Positions 23,661-46,760 are shown, numbered from the stretch's first letter. The stretch: 64,000 bases of DNA from Lithospermum erythrorhizon (GCA_019722365.1 JADFUC010001683.1:2294001-2358000), one strand, 5' to 3'. Notes: a model not told the origin generated them from the sequence alone. A program made the numbers and translations.

Positions 23661-24025
23661 AATAAATCACGTATCACACCCAAGGAAGGGAGTCGCCTAA
23701 TCTCACCACTAATCCCGGCTATAGAATTATTTTGATACTCGAGTCACCTCAGTCATGAATAAGCTGCAACCATTAAGCTACGTACCCAGTACTCTCTCCC
23801 CGAACAATATCCAAGCACCACGGCTAAAACATCTGCAATAAGTAAGTCAAACCTGATGCTTGACAGAGCCACTTGAAATGCATGAAAGTGCCGACAAGTA
23901 CGAAATCATAAGTGCCATCGAGGCCCACGGAAATCGAGAAATATAAGTTGGGAGTTCGAGCTGTACACTTCTGCTCAGCGATCTTGACGCCACGAGGAAT
24001 ATAATCACATAATCATATAACAATT

Positions 24026-24145
24026 ACATGTATATCATTCTCACGTAATCATAACACAATGACATGTATATCATTCTCACGTAATCATATCATAATAACA
24101 TGTATATCGTTTCTCACGTAATCATATCCATGATAACATGTTCAC
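24026..24145. repeat. 36-base tandem repeat in the solo LTR
   Basis: ACATGTATATC recurs at 24026, 24062 and 24098, with a partial unit at 24136, each followed by TCTCACGTAATCATA. There are about three and a third units with few differences. Confidence 0.7.
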
Positions 24146-25363
24146 CTGATTTTAAAATTAAATGCATTAAAGTAACACCCATTAAAATGCTACTCTGCTT
24201 AGTACATAAGAACGCCATGAAAACAATCAAGGTAGCGCCACTTTCCCGCGATCAACGCGCCTAAGCGACACCGAGAAAGTATAATCAAAACCTACTACTA
24301 TACGGCGTTAGAGATCATGCTTGGCTAACTATCTACTTGATCTAACATGACGGATAAGCCTTCCGAATTATAATCATCGGGCCTTGGCCCGTCGATTCCC
24401 CGCTAAATTCCATCTTATCACTTTCCGCATTACAAATCGACTTATAAGTTATTAACTAATCGTCGAATCCATAATTAACAATCTATACTCGAAATATCAA
24501 TTATAACTTCGACTTGGAATTTACACTTTTTTAATACTTGCCCTTTAATCAATTTTAAGTCACCAATTTAACATCATAACAACTATAATAAAGTGCAAAT
24601 ATAGCCACTCATACTTAACGTTTAAAGTCTTATAAAAATATCCACATAAAAAGTCAACGAAAACTTCAAAGTCAACTCTAGGCCATGCGTCCTCGAAAGC
24701 GATCTACAAATCCACGTTAAAACTCCAAATCGTCACCCAAGACAACAACTAAGATTTCTTAAATTCAAATTATGGAAAAGTCAACTAAAAAGTCAACTAT
24801 GTCAAAACCCAAAATATCTCGAACTTGAAATTTCTTACCTTAACTTTCGAAGAGAATGATAGGAGAACAATATTCTACAACCGATCTTGAGTTTGTGACA
24901 AATCGAGAAGAGAGAAATGGAAAATGAAATTTTTTAAGGGGAGGGGTGAATATTTGTGATAGCATGAAAAAAGATGATGTTAAAGTGTTTGATAATGATG
25001 ATGTGGAAGATAAGCATGACTAGATATTTAAAAACTTCGAGTCGTTCGGTTTCGGTTAATTTACTAAAGCTTATCATTGTAAATCTCCACGAACCGAATT
25101 CCAGATAAAATATTCCATGGCAAAAAACTACTAAATTATATAAATGTAATTCGGCTCAAAATTTTCACCAGTAATATTATAAATGAGATTATTTAAAATA
25201 TCCCGGGTCCACACACTTGACCGAAAATTTAAATTTTTTTTTTTTTTTTAACGGATTATTACACACTCGCATATATTTTACCTAAAAATGCACAAGACAA
25301 AATCAACAGACCAGAGCAAGGAAAAAAATTGTAGAAAGAAAATAAGTTTCAATAATAAAATAA

Positions 25364-28300
25364 ATGGCTGAAGAATATGATCAACAGGCAAGCAGCAACA
25401 AGAGGAAGTGGCCATCTCTTGATAATGAATCATTGTCTAGTCAAGAAAATAAGAAGAATAGTCTTGCTACCTCTTCCTCCTCATCAATTGGCAAGGTAAT
25501 TTTTGCAATTTGGCACATAACTTTTTTTAAATGTGACAAAATAATATAACTAATACTCCCTCCGATCCGTTCCTAAAATAATGTCTACTTTTGACTTTTT
25601 GATAGTTATAGTTTAAACTTTGATCTTAAATATATTTATTTGTGTTAGTTGTATAATATATCAATGGAAAGAATTTGAAATATATTTTTCATCAGTAATT
25701 AATTATACACTACAATACAAACAACAATATCTACGGTCAAAATTTAAAAATTACAACTATCAAAAAATCAAAAATATACAATCTTTTAGACACGGATGGA
25801 GTATATAATTATTATTACGATGCTATTTTTCATTTTCAATTCTTTTTGGTATTCGACTGAACGTGCGTAAACAAGCAACATCCATAATTGTTTCAAATTG
25901 TTTGTAGAATATACCCTCTAGAATTTTAAATGTTGATGCATGCATGTTGCTATTCATCAGGTCTTGTGGGAGGAGTTAGGGAAAAGTATTGCTCCCATTG
26001 AAGATGAAGCAACAAACGATAATGGAGTGATAAAAGTGGATCCAAAACCAAATATAGGAGAAGTTTCTAAGACAATCGACTATGTGACTGGACTTATGGT
26101 GAAGTTACAATATGACACCAATGAAACTCCATATTATCTAAGTGGTAATTTTGGTCCAATTCGAAAGGAGACTCCTCCTACAGGGGACCTTAAAGTCATA
26201 CAAGGTCAAATTCAGTAGTATAAAATAAAATTTATGATTCTCTTAGATCGTTTATACTCTTGATGGTGGTGCTTGTGTGTTTAGGTACTTTTATATATTT
26301 ATATATCATGCATTGTACAATTACTTATAAATTATAATTCACTTATCAATATAATGCTCACAAAAACACATGATATCACAATGGCGTTAAGCCCTTGAGG
26401 CTCAAAATCAACTCTAAAATTTCTTCTTCCTCTTGATTCCTTTTTAAATTTTATTTTCTCAATTGAGGCTACTTCAAAAATGGAAACCCATTAATTATTA
26501 TCTTTTATGCATGTGATTCTATATGGATCAGATGAAAATTGATATAACCACATTTAAATATTTGATTGTTTTTAATAGTTTGATTTTCATATATATTAGC
26601 TGTATAGATTCTTTTAATAGCATCAGAATTGGTGAAGAGTAAATCACGTCCATCTAAATATATAAAAGCTTTCATAATACACCAATATATATATTTTCTT
26701 GCGAAACACATAAGGGGAACCATTTTATTATTACCTTAATTTTAGGTATGATTCAATTTTTTGAAGCGCTTAAATTGCTTAAGATAAATGATAGAAATTA
26801 AAAAAGTATATGAAACTATTATGATTATATATCTAAATTGCCACATTTTTCATTTTGTAGAAGTTACTTAGTGGTATGATGATCAGAAATGGTCCAAATC
26901 CACCATTTGATCCAATTGCTAACTATGCATGGTAATTATCCTTTATTTGCCTTTAATGTAGACTTTTATGTGTAATTATTAAAAAAGATACATTGAATCA
27001 TATGCATTTATTACCCAATTTTTGTTGTTAATTATGAATATGTAAAACTCTTAACAATTTTCATTTTATTTATGCAGGCTAGATGGAGACAGGTTTTGTA
27101 TTTCTATCCACAATCTACATTTGCATATACTACGTATTTATCATTTTCTTTCTTGGGAGCACGCAGACAAGCATATCATTTCACAGTCCAATGATGAAAT
27201 CAATTTTATTTTTTTTTTATGTAGAGGTGGTGTACGTAGAAATTGTCCAAAAAAAAATTTATAAAAATAATAATAGAGGCTAAAGCTATATATAATTTTT
27301 GAAAAAATATATAATAAAATTTTATTTTTTAAAAGTACACACCTATCAATGCAACATGACTCCTATTTAAGTACCCTAGGAGCTGAGTTTAACTAAATTT
27401 TAGACACATATAAAAAGTAACATCATTTTAAACTTTTCAAATATGGCATATTCCTCCTTCACAAAAATGATCTTATTGAATCGGATAAGAAATAATCTAG
27501 AAGCCTATAATGCATTGATATTGACATATTTGTATTTATTTTCTTCTATCTATAGTATGCTTCATGCTATTAGGAGTTCAAAGATGGAAAAACTTGATAT
27601 ATGTATCCATGGCCCATGTTCAAACCTCACGATTTCTCACGTGAGCAAGTTTTAAAAGTGCTGAATTTTTCCAAAGAGTAGAAATAAAATAATGACAATA
27701 TAGGTGATAGTTTGGCAGGGCTGTAGGCAATTTTTGGGTTAACTTAAGTTTTTATTTTCATTGAAATTCATGAGATCGAACAGATATTTTATAATCGCTT
27801 ATTAATATGACTGGTAACCTTAGCTATATTTGATGTCAAATAGGAACGTTCCATGATAGCAATATTCACTATAATATAAAATAAGAATACAGGTCAATGT
27901 CTATTTTGAATCCTTGACCAGTCGTTATAATTAATATGTCGAATTTAATGACATGTTTATTATTTAGCAAATAAGTATTGTTCAATATTATAAGTAATAT
28001 TGTCAAATTCAATAAAATCTTCAAATTTACATCATCGTTATGTGAAAGTTGACCCAACTACTTCTGTTTATGCAAAAACAAAAGCATATCAAAATTTTTG
28101 TTTTGGGTCATTTCTATTTTCAAATTATATTTCATAAATATTTTTTTATTTCTATTTGCAGTATGGAGATTTATTGGGGTCACGTTTGGATTATTCACAT
28201 GTGTTTACACTTACTTAAAGACGAACGATGTATTGGATATGTCATATGGTTTCTCAAATGGTATCTGATTTTTCTTAGCCTATTATTAAACAATTCATAG

Positions 28301-30149
28301 AACACTCGTTTGTTGCAATGGTGTTTTATATATATATATTATTTCCTAAAATACAAATAATAGAGTTTGAGGACATTAAACAAGCCAACTTATTACATTA
28401 TAAATAAATAATCACACGTATCTACGGGTCTAAAATATATCTATAATGGGGTACTAATGGCTCTTGTAGATTCGATAAGCCATGTAAGTTATTTTTCCTA
28501 ATAAATTTAGAGTATATATTTATATTTGCACTCACTAAATAATGATGCATGTGTTTGTTTTTGATACTTAATTTATAGGTAAAAAAGTACTTAATTTATA
28601 GGGTGTATTTACAGAGAAATTACATTCATGTAATTTTTTCTAATAGTTATATATATATAGGTGCTTCCAATTTTGATATTATTAAGTTAATCTAGGTATA
28701 TATGACCTATACTTCATGAATCTGAACAAATTGGACCAATATAATATATATATTCAATAGGTACTAAATAAAACATAATTTGTAAAACTCATTTAATACG
28801 CACGCTACACATTAACTATATATACAAGTTATAGATACATAAATTAATGCCTAAAAATAGTTTATGTTGTTAATTCTTTTTGAATTATTTAAATAATAAT
28901 GAAAACGCGGCCAACTTGGAATCGATAGTTTACAATAAGAAATTAACTTACACAATTTTACCCCGCATCAAAAAGGGATCATAGAGGCGAGTAAGATAAT
29001 GTTCTTATATATCTCTACTTTAATACATATTTATTCTTCAATAATTCAAAAATTCGCACGTGATTGATTATATATGCTTGATCTATATCGTTAGTTATTT
29101 GATGAATTATATGTTCGAGATAATAATAAAATAAAAGAGTACAATGTCCCATAGTTAAGATATATGAATTATTGTATATAAATATTGAACTCAAAATTTA
29201 TATTTGTTCCTATATAGTGTATATATCATTGTGGATATAATCAATTTCAACATGTGGTTTTTAAGTGTTCGATATGAGATAGTAATTAAAGGATTATTCT
29301 ATCAGGAGTTTCTACAACCATATTATTCAATTGTTGTATCTTTTTTATATTTTTGTTCACAAAATCAAAATATGTAAGTTTATGCTATTTTTTTGTCATA
29401 ACGAACTTTTCTTGAGTAGCTCTTCCGTAAACTTTTAAAAATCATTGTATTAATAATAGCTCTTTTGCTAGTAAACTTTAAATATTTTTTGTCAACGTCG
29501 ACATTCTTTTATTCCCAATATTTATAAGGATGATTGGGTAATAAGATATTAATATTTGTCAAATCAGGAATACCTCGATGACTACTATTTTTAAGTTCAT
29601 TTTTCACTTGCCAAATAATATCCGCAACGTGTGATTTTCTAATGTGAGGGTTTCAAAAAAGAATATATATTCTAGAAATTCATCTTCTTTGTCTATTGAT
29701 CCAATGAAGTCTTATTATTATTCAAAACTCTTTCCATGTGAGAAATTCTTTGGATCTTCATACAACTTTCCATGCAATCTATAATACTGGTACGTAAAAA
29801 CAGTGTCATTAGGTGAGCCAAGTACCGATTTACAACTTACGGACCATCATACATGCATGATTTTGGTAGTACAAATATGTAATATTATGGACCTTCCATA
29901 TAATTGGCCAGAGGTTAGTTTATACATTATTGCAATAAATGTGGCCAATTCATTTTTTTATAAGAGGTAATAAAATAATAGTGCAGATAAATTTTTCATT
30001 TTTTAGAATATGACAACAAACAATGATTGGATCTATCGTTTTGATACTACTAAAATGTCACGTTTCGGTATCCTACCCGCTACGCAAAGACTGAAGAAGA
30101 GGGTCAAATGGTTTTGAGTTTGATGAATCATTTTTTATATTTCATAATG
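25364..30149 (+). pseudogene. CCD1-like pseudogene (tandem duplicate, 3'-truncated)
   Basis: Remnants of ten exons match the gene at 8.1-16.7 kb. Exons 1 (25364-25495), 3 (26861-26931) and 4 (27078-27092) are intact. Exon 2 (from 25961) runs into TAG because a base is lost at its donor. Exon 5 (from 27556) has two extra bases after ATTAG. Exon 6 (28162-28260) is one base short. Exons 7 (to about 28485), 8 (about 28900-28992) and 9 (about 29745-29912) are degraded. Exon 10 (30007-30149) has a one-base loss in its C run and a one-base gain in TGGTTTTGAG. Intron 10 similarity fades near 30320 and exons 11-15 are absent, removing the fourth iron-binding histidine. With the promoter displaced as well, it cannot make an active enzyme. 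A short N-terminal transcript product cannot be excluded. Confidence 0.9.
25556..25801. mobile_element. Stowaway-like MITE in pseudogene intron 1
   Basis: CTCCCTCCGATCCG at the left and GACACGGATGGAG at the right are inverted repeats, with TA on both sides. It is absent from the matching intron of the better copy, so it inserted after the duplication. Confidence 0.7.
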
Positions 30150-31310
30150 GTAACTTATTTCATTCAGTTTGGTATTTCTTATGTTGAACTATTCAATTAA
30201 TTTGTTAGACTATTCAGAGTGATCTGCAAAAGTATATCAATTTGGACATTAAAATATCATCTTCTTATTTTGAAAATATTTTCTAGATAATCTATTACTT
30301 AAGGATTAAATCTTCAAAGAAGGAAAGTTAGATCTTTATCATCATTGTATTAATCATCATTGTTTCATAATGATTCTTGTAAGTTGATAGACATCATGTA
30401 TATAAATTGATTCATCCATCGTAGTAATATATATATATCATCCATGTAATTAGCCCATCGTATTATTAGTATATATCAGATTCATCATCCATATATTTAT
30501 CCATCATATATATATATATATATATATCATCCATGTAATAAATAAATATTATACAGTATATATATAAATGTCAATTGTCATCTCTTAAGGTGAAATGACA
30601 AATCTATGTATGAATACATGTATAGATTCTTTTATTATGTAGAAATTCTTTTATTATTAGATTTGATGCAAAAATCTATCATTTTCAAAATTGATAAGGT
30701 ACAATATTATTCGAAAATGCATTGGCTATCTGGGTTTGATATGCAGTTTCATGTATTCATGTTTTTGAAATTTGTATTTTGCCTTTCGCAATATTCTTAG
30801 CCGCTTATACAATATATTAGAAAGGACACATTGAAAGAGGTATGAAAAATGTACATCAAGTCATTTAATTTCTCCATTATCATTATTCGGATTGAGCATA
30901 ACTTTATTTCAATGTTTGATACAGGGGTATCAAAATTCAAATTCGAACCCGAATCGGCCAGCCAGATAGAAAATAATCGAAGTGGAGGAACCCGATTGGA
31001 ACCGGGCAGATATTTCGGTTCGGGTTAGAGTTCCCTCGAGAATCGATAGGTTGTGGCCGGGCAAATAGATTTACTATTAATTAAAATTAAATATATATAT
31101 AAAAGCGAATAGCAGGGAGCCAGGCAGAAATATTAGAACAGGGCAAAAATAACCAGGCAGACTTGGAACTTAATTTGGAACCGATTCAATCGGAACCCGA
31201 ACGTTCGGTCCACGTCCCAAAATAACCAAGGTGGTTCGGTTCCTTATTTTACAGCCAAGATCGAGCCCAGAAATGACCCGTTAGAATTCCTAGTTTATTC
31301 TATCCCCACT
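30150..31310. other. Intergenic; AT repeats then a GAACC-rich repeat
   Basis: Up to about 30320 this is CCD intron 10 relic. 30420-30580 is rich in TATA and ATCATCCAT repeats. 30930-31270 has many CGAACCCGAA and GGTTCGG phrases of a repeat type also seen at 51.85-52.48 kb. No gene is seen. Confidence 0.45.
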
Positions 31311-32194
31311 TTACAAACACACCAACATTTCCACAGACATCTTTAAAAGTACTAAAAACAATGGGACAGAACACTATTATGCCTCCAAAACCATTCCCTT
31401 GCCTCTCTATTCCAAACCATTTATTCAATGTTTATTCTAACCCCACTTTATTGATGTGGATGAAGTGGGGGTGGTTTTGTTTAATTAATTAGGATGAGGG
31501 ATCGGGTTGGGGGAGGTATTATTTCTTTATTTTTATTACGTATTATTTTAAGAAATATTAAAAAAAATTAACCCCAACTTTAATTTTGAACGGAATCCCC
31601 AAAATGACGAGTTTAACTAGTTCAGAGGACATACTAACTGATTTCAAAAATTCGGAGTAAACTGACCAAATCGTCTAAGGGCAAGAAGAATTTAAGCCTT
31701 CTTATTTTGAAGATTTCAAAACTATATTCGAAAATGAAACTTTAAACCATGTCTACAATCAATACAATAATTGTTGTATCAAACACGATGTTGGATGTCC
31801 GCAAAGGAGCAACAGCGAGGGAGCCAGCTGTGACATCTCCACTTCTCATTTTCTTAGAACTATCATTCTGTACAGTATAGAATGCCCCAGAAAAGAGGAG
31901 GGGGGGCAAAAGAATTAAAATCTGCCTCAATGCAGCAAAATCCAACAACAGGAAATGTCTATTTCCTTGTAATGAAGAAAATTGAATGGATGCAAATGCA
32001 CAAACTCCTCTCGAGTTGTTCCAAGCCAAGCATGCCTTGTCGATAAACGAGCCTGATGCTGCTGGAGTAATCTGCACATCCAATACAACCCAGACGAGGA
32101 TTTTACTGTTCTCAAACAGTACAAGCAATAATTGACTCGATTTCTCCAAGTTGATCACCTAAGGCCGAAGGGATAAACAATTTCTTGCATGGCC
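31311..32194. other. Downstream flank and probable 3' UTR of the kinase gene
   Basis: The part next to the stop codon is presumably the 3' UTR of the minus-strand kinase; its poly(A) site cannot be fixed. The open frame at 31742-32158 shows no known domain and I do not call it. A short hairpin (ACCCCACTT ... AAGTGGGGGT) lies at 31440-31472. Confidence 0.45.
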
Positions 32195-40999
<8,805 letters not shown>

Positions 41000-41330
41000 T
41001 TTTGCTCCTGATCATAAAACCCTAATCTTCATCAATTATATTAATTACTATAAATACATAACATCAATACTTTTACATGGACAAAATTAATTATTTATCA
41101 AATTAGGGTTAAGCAACTAGTGAATTAAAACCTAATTCAATTGCAAATCCCCAAATTTGCTTAGATTTGGATTACTAATTGAGTAAATTAAAACCCTAAT
41201 TAAATTACCCAAATCCCTATTTTATAATTAAATTTTGAAAATTGAAGGAGAATTTAGGGGGGGGTGGTAGTGAATGATTGAAGGTGAAGATATCATAATA
41301 TTGTGCTGTTGCTTTTTATTTTATTCATTT
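41000..41330 (-). promoter_or_regulatory. 5' flank of the kinase gene
   Basis: On the minus strand upstream of the ATG are several AACCCTAA/TTAGGGTTT-type telo-box motifs, which are common in promoters of constitutively expressed plant genes, and a C-rich stretch near 41255. There is no clear TATA box. The extent is a guess. Confidence 0.35.
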
Positions 41331-44300
41331 GATCTTGTTGGCATCATCAACTAGTTTGAATTTAAAATTGCAATCGAACGGCTAAAATATTTTTGAATCT
41401 CAATCATGAATTGATAAAGAATCATAAAATTCTATTTGATTTGCACAGTCTGATTTGAAGTTTGGTTTGAATTAGTTATGATTCAACTCAGATCATTTGT
41501 AAATTTGAAGAATTGTATTTGACCACAAAGCCAATAATACATTAGTGCACAATCCATTTAACCCAACACACTCTTTAAATAGATTCAACACTTAGCCAAT
41601 GAGGTTTTATCAACACGTATTTTTTTTGAATTTTCGAATGAACTTCGATTGTTGGATGAGAAAATAGATATTCTAATCTTTATATTTAATGTAAATTTGA
41701 ATCAATTGTAATGTTTCAACAATCAAATCAAACCTAATCAAATCATAAATTTAAACTCAAACTTATTTAGGTTTGGTATTATCCTTACAAATTATAGGTC
41801 TAGAGGGATGACTACATGGACTTGTGTTTCGTAATAGGGTCGTCGAGTTGTTCAGCCTATATAATTGTGGAGTTTGACTGATTTGCTTATATTTTGTGTA
41901 TCGAATAATTTGGCAGCATCATCTGAAATTGACAATTGTTATGTTTTTAAAAAAATATTGAGTACACTTATTTAACAATGCATAAAAATTTGACACATGT
42001 CTTTAATGTCACCAATTTAGATTATTGAGATTTAGATCTCGGGTGACTAAACTAAATGAATCTTCGTTAATCGAAATAATTGGTTTTAAATATGCTCGAG
42101 ATAAATATTTAATCTTTAATTATTCTTTAATTATATATTATTAAAAAATTTAAAATTAAAATTATGAAAGTATTTTAAAGACAAATCAATTATATAAATT
42201 TATATTTTTAAAATAATTAATAATTGATGATAAAGAAATTGATTTAGTCAACATCAGATATTTTGGATTGGAATGAGTAATTATTTATGTACTTTATTGA
42301 TCATAGAATATTTGGTGAGATTAAAGACATGTGATAACAATGAAGTGTTGTCATTTAAGAATCGTATAACCTCTTTTCCATTGTTCCTTTTGTGTCTCTT
42401 GTTTAATATTTTCGGTTTAAAATAGATAGTGTTTAGATAAAAATTGATTTATTAATGAATAGTGAAAATAGTATTACTTAGAATTGTAAGGGGTGCGAAA
42501 ATGTAAAAAACTTCACATTGGAATTATAAAAATGTATATTAAAATCTAATGATCATTATTGTGAAAAAAATAAATTATGTACAGATAATTATGTATTTTG
42601 AGACGGATGGGAGTAAGATTGTTGATCTGTACTGCCCAGATACAATGAGTATTTTGCATCCAATAAATTATGAACTTTTATATTTAGTCAAGCCAAAATG
42701 CAACAAATAAGATAGTTTACAGCAGCATAAATAAGGACCTTGAGAAATTCGGAAGAAAATCACACCTTTGACTCTCTTTTTTTTAATTTGAGCACATTTG
42801 GAAATTGTTTAATCCCAATATCATATCCTTATAAAAGTAAAAATATACATTTTCGGCTTTTTTCATTTTTCCCTCCTTTTCTTCTCAATCCTTCATCATC
42901 ACCACCTATACCCGTTCCATCACCATTACCACTGTCCCCTTCTCCCACCACCTATCAAAATCTAACATTCAAGTATAATTTTGATGTAGTGATTAGTAAA
43001 TATAATTTTGATGTACTGGTTAGACAATCACTTTGAATTCTTAACCATCAAAATTTAGAATTTAAACAAAAAAAATTGAATTGAAGGTTTGAAGGAAGTA
43101 TTACTTAAAATAAAATGATACAAATAACATAATAAATCATTAATCTTTTCATGGTTTTTTTTCTCATCATTCATATTTTGTTTATAATCTCAATTTTGTT
43201 GTTCCTTCACTGAAATTTGACTAATAATACGAGCATATATAATTGGAAGAGAAAAAAAGTATTTTGATGTATGTGCTATCTTGCATTATAGCCTTCCTCT
43301 TAATCTAATCTAAAAAATAAATGTATACGAACTATTTCCAAAATCATAAAGACTTTAATAACATTCCCTTACTATAATGCAATATCAACCTTACCCTATA
43401 ATCCAAAGTTTCGTTTTATATCAGCTTATCTAATGGAAAATATTCCTATTAGTATTACAACTACTATCAACAAAAAGCTCCAGGTGATCCATAATTGCTC
43501 TCGATACATGCCATGCTCGTTAAGAGCCATGAAGAAATCAAAGAATTATAAAGAAAAAATTAAACAAAAGGCAAAATCAAAAAGAAAAAGGAATTGAAGC
43601 AACTTCAATTCATTCGTAGTTGTACAAGTAAGACACAACTCATCTACTATAGTGCTTAGTTGTTTGTATGCACAAAGTCTATATCTCATTCTTTTGTCTT
43701 TAATTTATTCCTTTCTTTTCTTCAAAAACGACAATGGGGTCGGATGATGCATATATATTATCATTATTTTTTCAAACAGCATATAAATTTATATTCATGG
43801 CAAACAACTCTTTCAATTTTTTTTTTTCTTTTCAATTAAATGACATTTTAAAATTTTCAAAATTAACTACCTTAACCATAAATACTTGTTAACTAAACTA
43901 TGAAAATCTCAAAAATAATATACTAAGTTAATTAATGATTAAAATCTTATTCATGATTAAAGTTTCAAAAGTAATAATTATCAATTAAAATTAATGAATT
44001 TGAGGGACAGTTACATCAATAACAGCTAGAAAGCTGGCCAATTGAAGTGACATTTCCTTATATAGAAAAGAAATAGTGCATTATTTCCAACCTCATTGGT
44101 GACTAGATTTACGTGCTTATTATAATCACTGACAGTAATGTACATTTGCTACTAAAGATGTCATTAGTCAATTTAATGGTAATCGCTATAGTATGGAGTA
44201 TAATTAGTTGGGCGTTTTCAGTTAATTCTTTAATTGCAGATTATTTAAGAATTAGTTGTGCTCTATTTGGTGAACATTTATGCGGCTAGTGGAATGGTAA

Positions 44301-44385
44301 AGGGTGAAGAGCCTCTTAAACGTGGAATGATTAAAGGTCAATCATGCATGTTCACATTTTTAGTATAGGAAATAGAAGATATTAC
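41331..44385. other. Intergenic, no gene recognised
   Basis: AT-rich throughout. 42860-42960 is a C-rich stretch resembling the block at 3.9 kb. GACGGATGGGAGTA near 42603 looks like a single MITE end. The open frame at 42740-43036 reflects base composition only. Confidence 0.5.
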
Positions 44386-46760
44386 TGTAGACAGCCGAAA
44401 TTTAATGACTATTTTAATTCAATTCAATTCATTTTGAATTAGTTAAATTAATTAATTAAATATCGATTGTATGAATTACACGTGGCCGATTAAGGCAAAC
44501 TTCAATGAAAATCAAACAAATGTAATATTAAGAGTTATTGGAATTAAAAGCACCAAAATTAATTAAAGTTAATATAAGGGTTTTTATATTAATACTTGCA
44601 CAATTTTAAGCGAAATAGGGTTAAAGTTCTGTTTGAAATTAATATATCAAGAATATATCGAGGTCAATATGTAAATGTGTTTGACCGAGGAAAACCCTAC
44701 CCTATCATGAAATAGGCGCCCCACGCACTCTATTACTTGGAGAAGAGGGAGTTTCCAAACATTCGGCCAGTGAGATTTTTCGCCGTCGAAATCGGCGGTT
44801 AAGATCGTATTACGCACAAAGTGGATCGGCCACGTCATGAAAAAGCCGAAAGCCCCGATAGTGAAATAATCACCGCATTTATCACAAAAATGATGGAAAA
44901 TACTATGCAAAACTTGTTTTAAATCTTAAACAAAATCATATCGAGGATCATTCAAAATTGCATAAAATCGGTACAAACAAAATATATAATGCGTATATAT
45001 TTAAATCAAAACTTACGATTACAGCAGTCTGTCAGCGATAATATTTATGAAGCCTCAAGCTTTTGAATTCAGCTGACTAAGCCACAAATGACGATTGCAC
45101 ATGGTTGGTCCTATGAGAGGTTGAATCCGTCTTTGAGTCTCTTCAGAGCAATCGGGAGATTGGATGATTAAATCAAAGTTTGATCGATTACATTTCTCTA
45201 CAGGAAGGAGGCCCAAAAACAATACAGAGTTAGGGTTTTGTGTTATGAATAAAAGCCTAATAAATTCGTGTTTATATAGGTTTTCAATTAAACCACGATA
45301 GCTTTCGACTGTTAAATTATTAATTAAACTTGATTAATAATTAAAAGCGTGGGAGTACTAATCATGTCGAGTCATTAATGAATTGTTCTATTTAATTAAC
45401 TCGTTAAGTTAATTAAATACTAACAAATCCTTAATAAGCCAATAACAAATTATTAACAAACTCAACTAACTAATTGATTAATTAAACTAACTAGTTAATT
45501 ATGCGGATTTATCGATTTATATTTCCATTACTAATGTAAAATTCTCAATTGAGAATATTTAATTCTCGATTTAGCAATCTTGTTAATTCCATACATGAAA
45601 TTTAACTTCAATATCCTTATATGTGTGTGACGCCCAGGCTCAGATAAGCAACATTTGTATAATAATATAATGAACCGTTAATATTATTATAATGGCTATG
45701 CATGGGATCTAGCAATCGCGCAACCAGTATTATTGAGAACCCGACTAGTAATTACAATTACTATAATTTGGGCCCGTTCAGTTTATGTAATCGCGTTATT
45801 AAACTGAAGCCAAATGAATTGTACAACAATTGTCGCCAATGAACATAATAAATTAAGCCGTGTATTGATTTCAAATAAAAAATACAACAAAAATTTCGTA
45901 GAGAATTTAGCGTAAAATAGCTCTGAAGGTATTTAACAAAAGAAAACGCTGAAGTTTATTCTAACTTTTAAAATTGAAGCAAAAAGCAGTGAAATATTCA
46001 TCTAAAAAGCCAAATAGGCTCCTAAGCGAAGAAACGGAGGGAAAACGTCTGAAATCTTCAATTCGTCCGCAAAATAGCGCCTAAAATTATGAGGCGGGTT
46101 AAAATTGCGCACAAGCATTAATTTGAAATGACACAGCCCAATGAGAATCGATCGGCTCGGATCTCGCATAAAATCACTACAGGGATTAAGCCACGAGGCC
46201 CACATAGTAAACTCGAGGCCGGGATCTGTGTTTACATTACATAGCCCACTGTCTGCCCGTCAAAAACACGGTCATTTCTTGAAATGACCCTTGTGGAAGA
46301 GCGTATCCTTGAGGATAGCACACGAAGATCAAGTGGAAGATGCTAAGCACATGAGTCGGTCGGTATCTGAGTCCAATTTGTTAAGGCGCCCAGTAGCGCG
46401 TCAGTACCGATCCAGCGATCGAGTCCAAAGACCAAGATCGATCCCTTAGCGACCACGCGGGATCAAAGGCTGCTAAAGAGCTGACTCGAACCATATATAA
46501 GTTGAAGAAACTAAGTCTCAGATCGGTCTACATCAATCTAGGATCACATAGATATAGACTCTATCTAAGTCCCAAATTCCGTGGCTCGAGGATCGCGCGG
46601 TCCGGCCTTGGAATTCAAATCGGGTTTTAGGATCACGCCAAAGGTCGGAGCACAAATCCAGAGTCAAATCCCGGCATCTCAGCGTCAACAATTCGTTTAG
46701 AGACCCGATAGATTGATAATTGACTTCCAATCGATTTGATAAATTTTTTTTATACTAAAG
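44386..46760 (+). mobile_element. LTR-like retroelement segment (1)
   Basis: Starts TGTAGACAGCCGAAATTTAA, similar to the starts at 53972 (+) and about 48788 (-). It goes on with GAAATAGGCGCC, shared with the 54.6 kb segment, and ends in a T-rich stretch around TCGATTTGATAAATTTTTTT, also seen at 56.17 kb. It is GC-richer than its surroundings and without gag or pol motifs. A second LTR-like start (TGTGTGACGCCCAGGC) at 45624 suggests nested insertions. The right boundary is uncertain. Confidence 0.4.

Larger units (their letters stand above)
22425..25263 (+). mobile_element. Solo LTR (2.84 kb) inserted in the CCD pseudogene leader
   Basis: Begins TGTAACGACCCGCGG and ends GGATTATTACA, with the TG...CA ends of an LTR and a perfect five-base duplication outside. 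It has no reverse transcriptase, integrase or internal LTR pair; the two minus-strand open frames near 22.6 and 23.0 kb have no domains. The length is large for an LTR but known in plant Ty3-type families. It contains an array of small hairpins and a 36-base tandem repeat. The alternative is a non-autonomous element whose own LTRs I cannot resolve. It most likely arose by recombination between the two LTRs of a full element. Confidence 0.75.

Noticed and set aside
23295..24145. Possible CRISPR-like array
   Set aside because: Units are palindromic or directly tandem with no unique spacers of constant length, inside a plant LTR.
22425..25263. Possible full retrotransposon rather than solo LTR
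   Set aside because: No gag or pol motif in any frame and no repeated ends inside the unit; a large solo LTR explains the structure better.
31742..32158. 138-codon minus-strand open frame downstream of the kinase stop
   Set aside because: It overlaps the probable 3' UTR in another frame and has no known domain.
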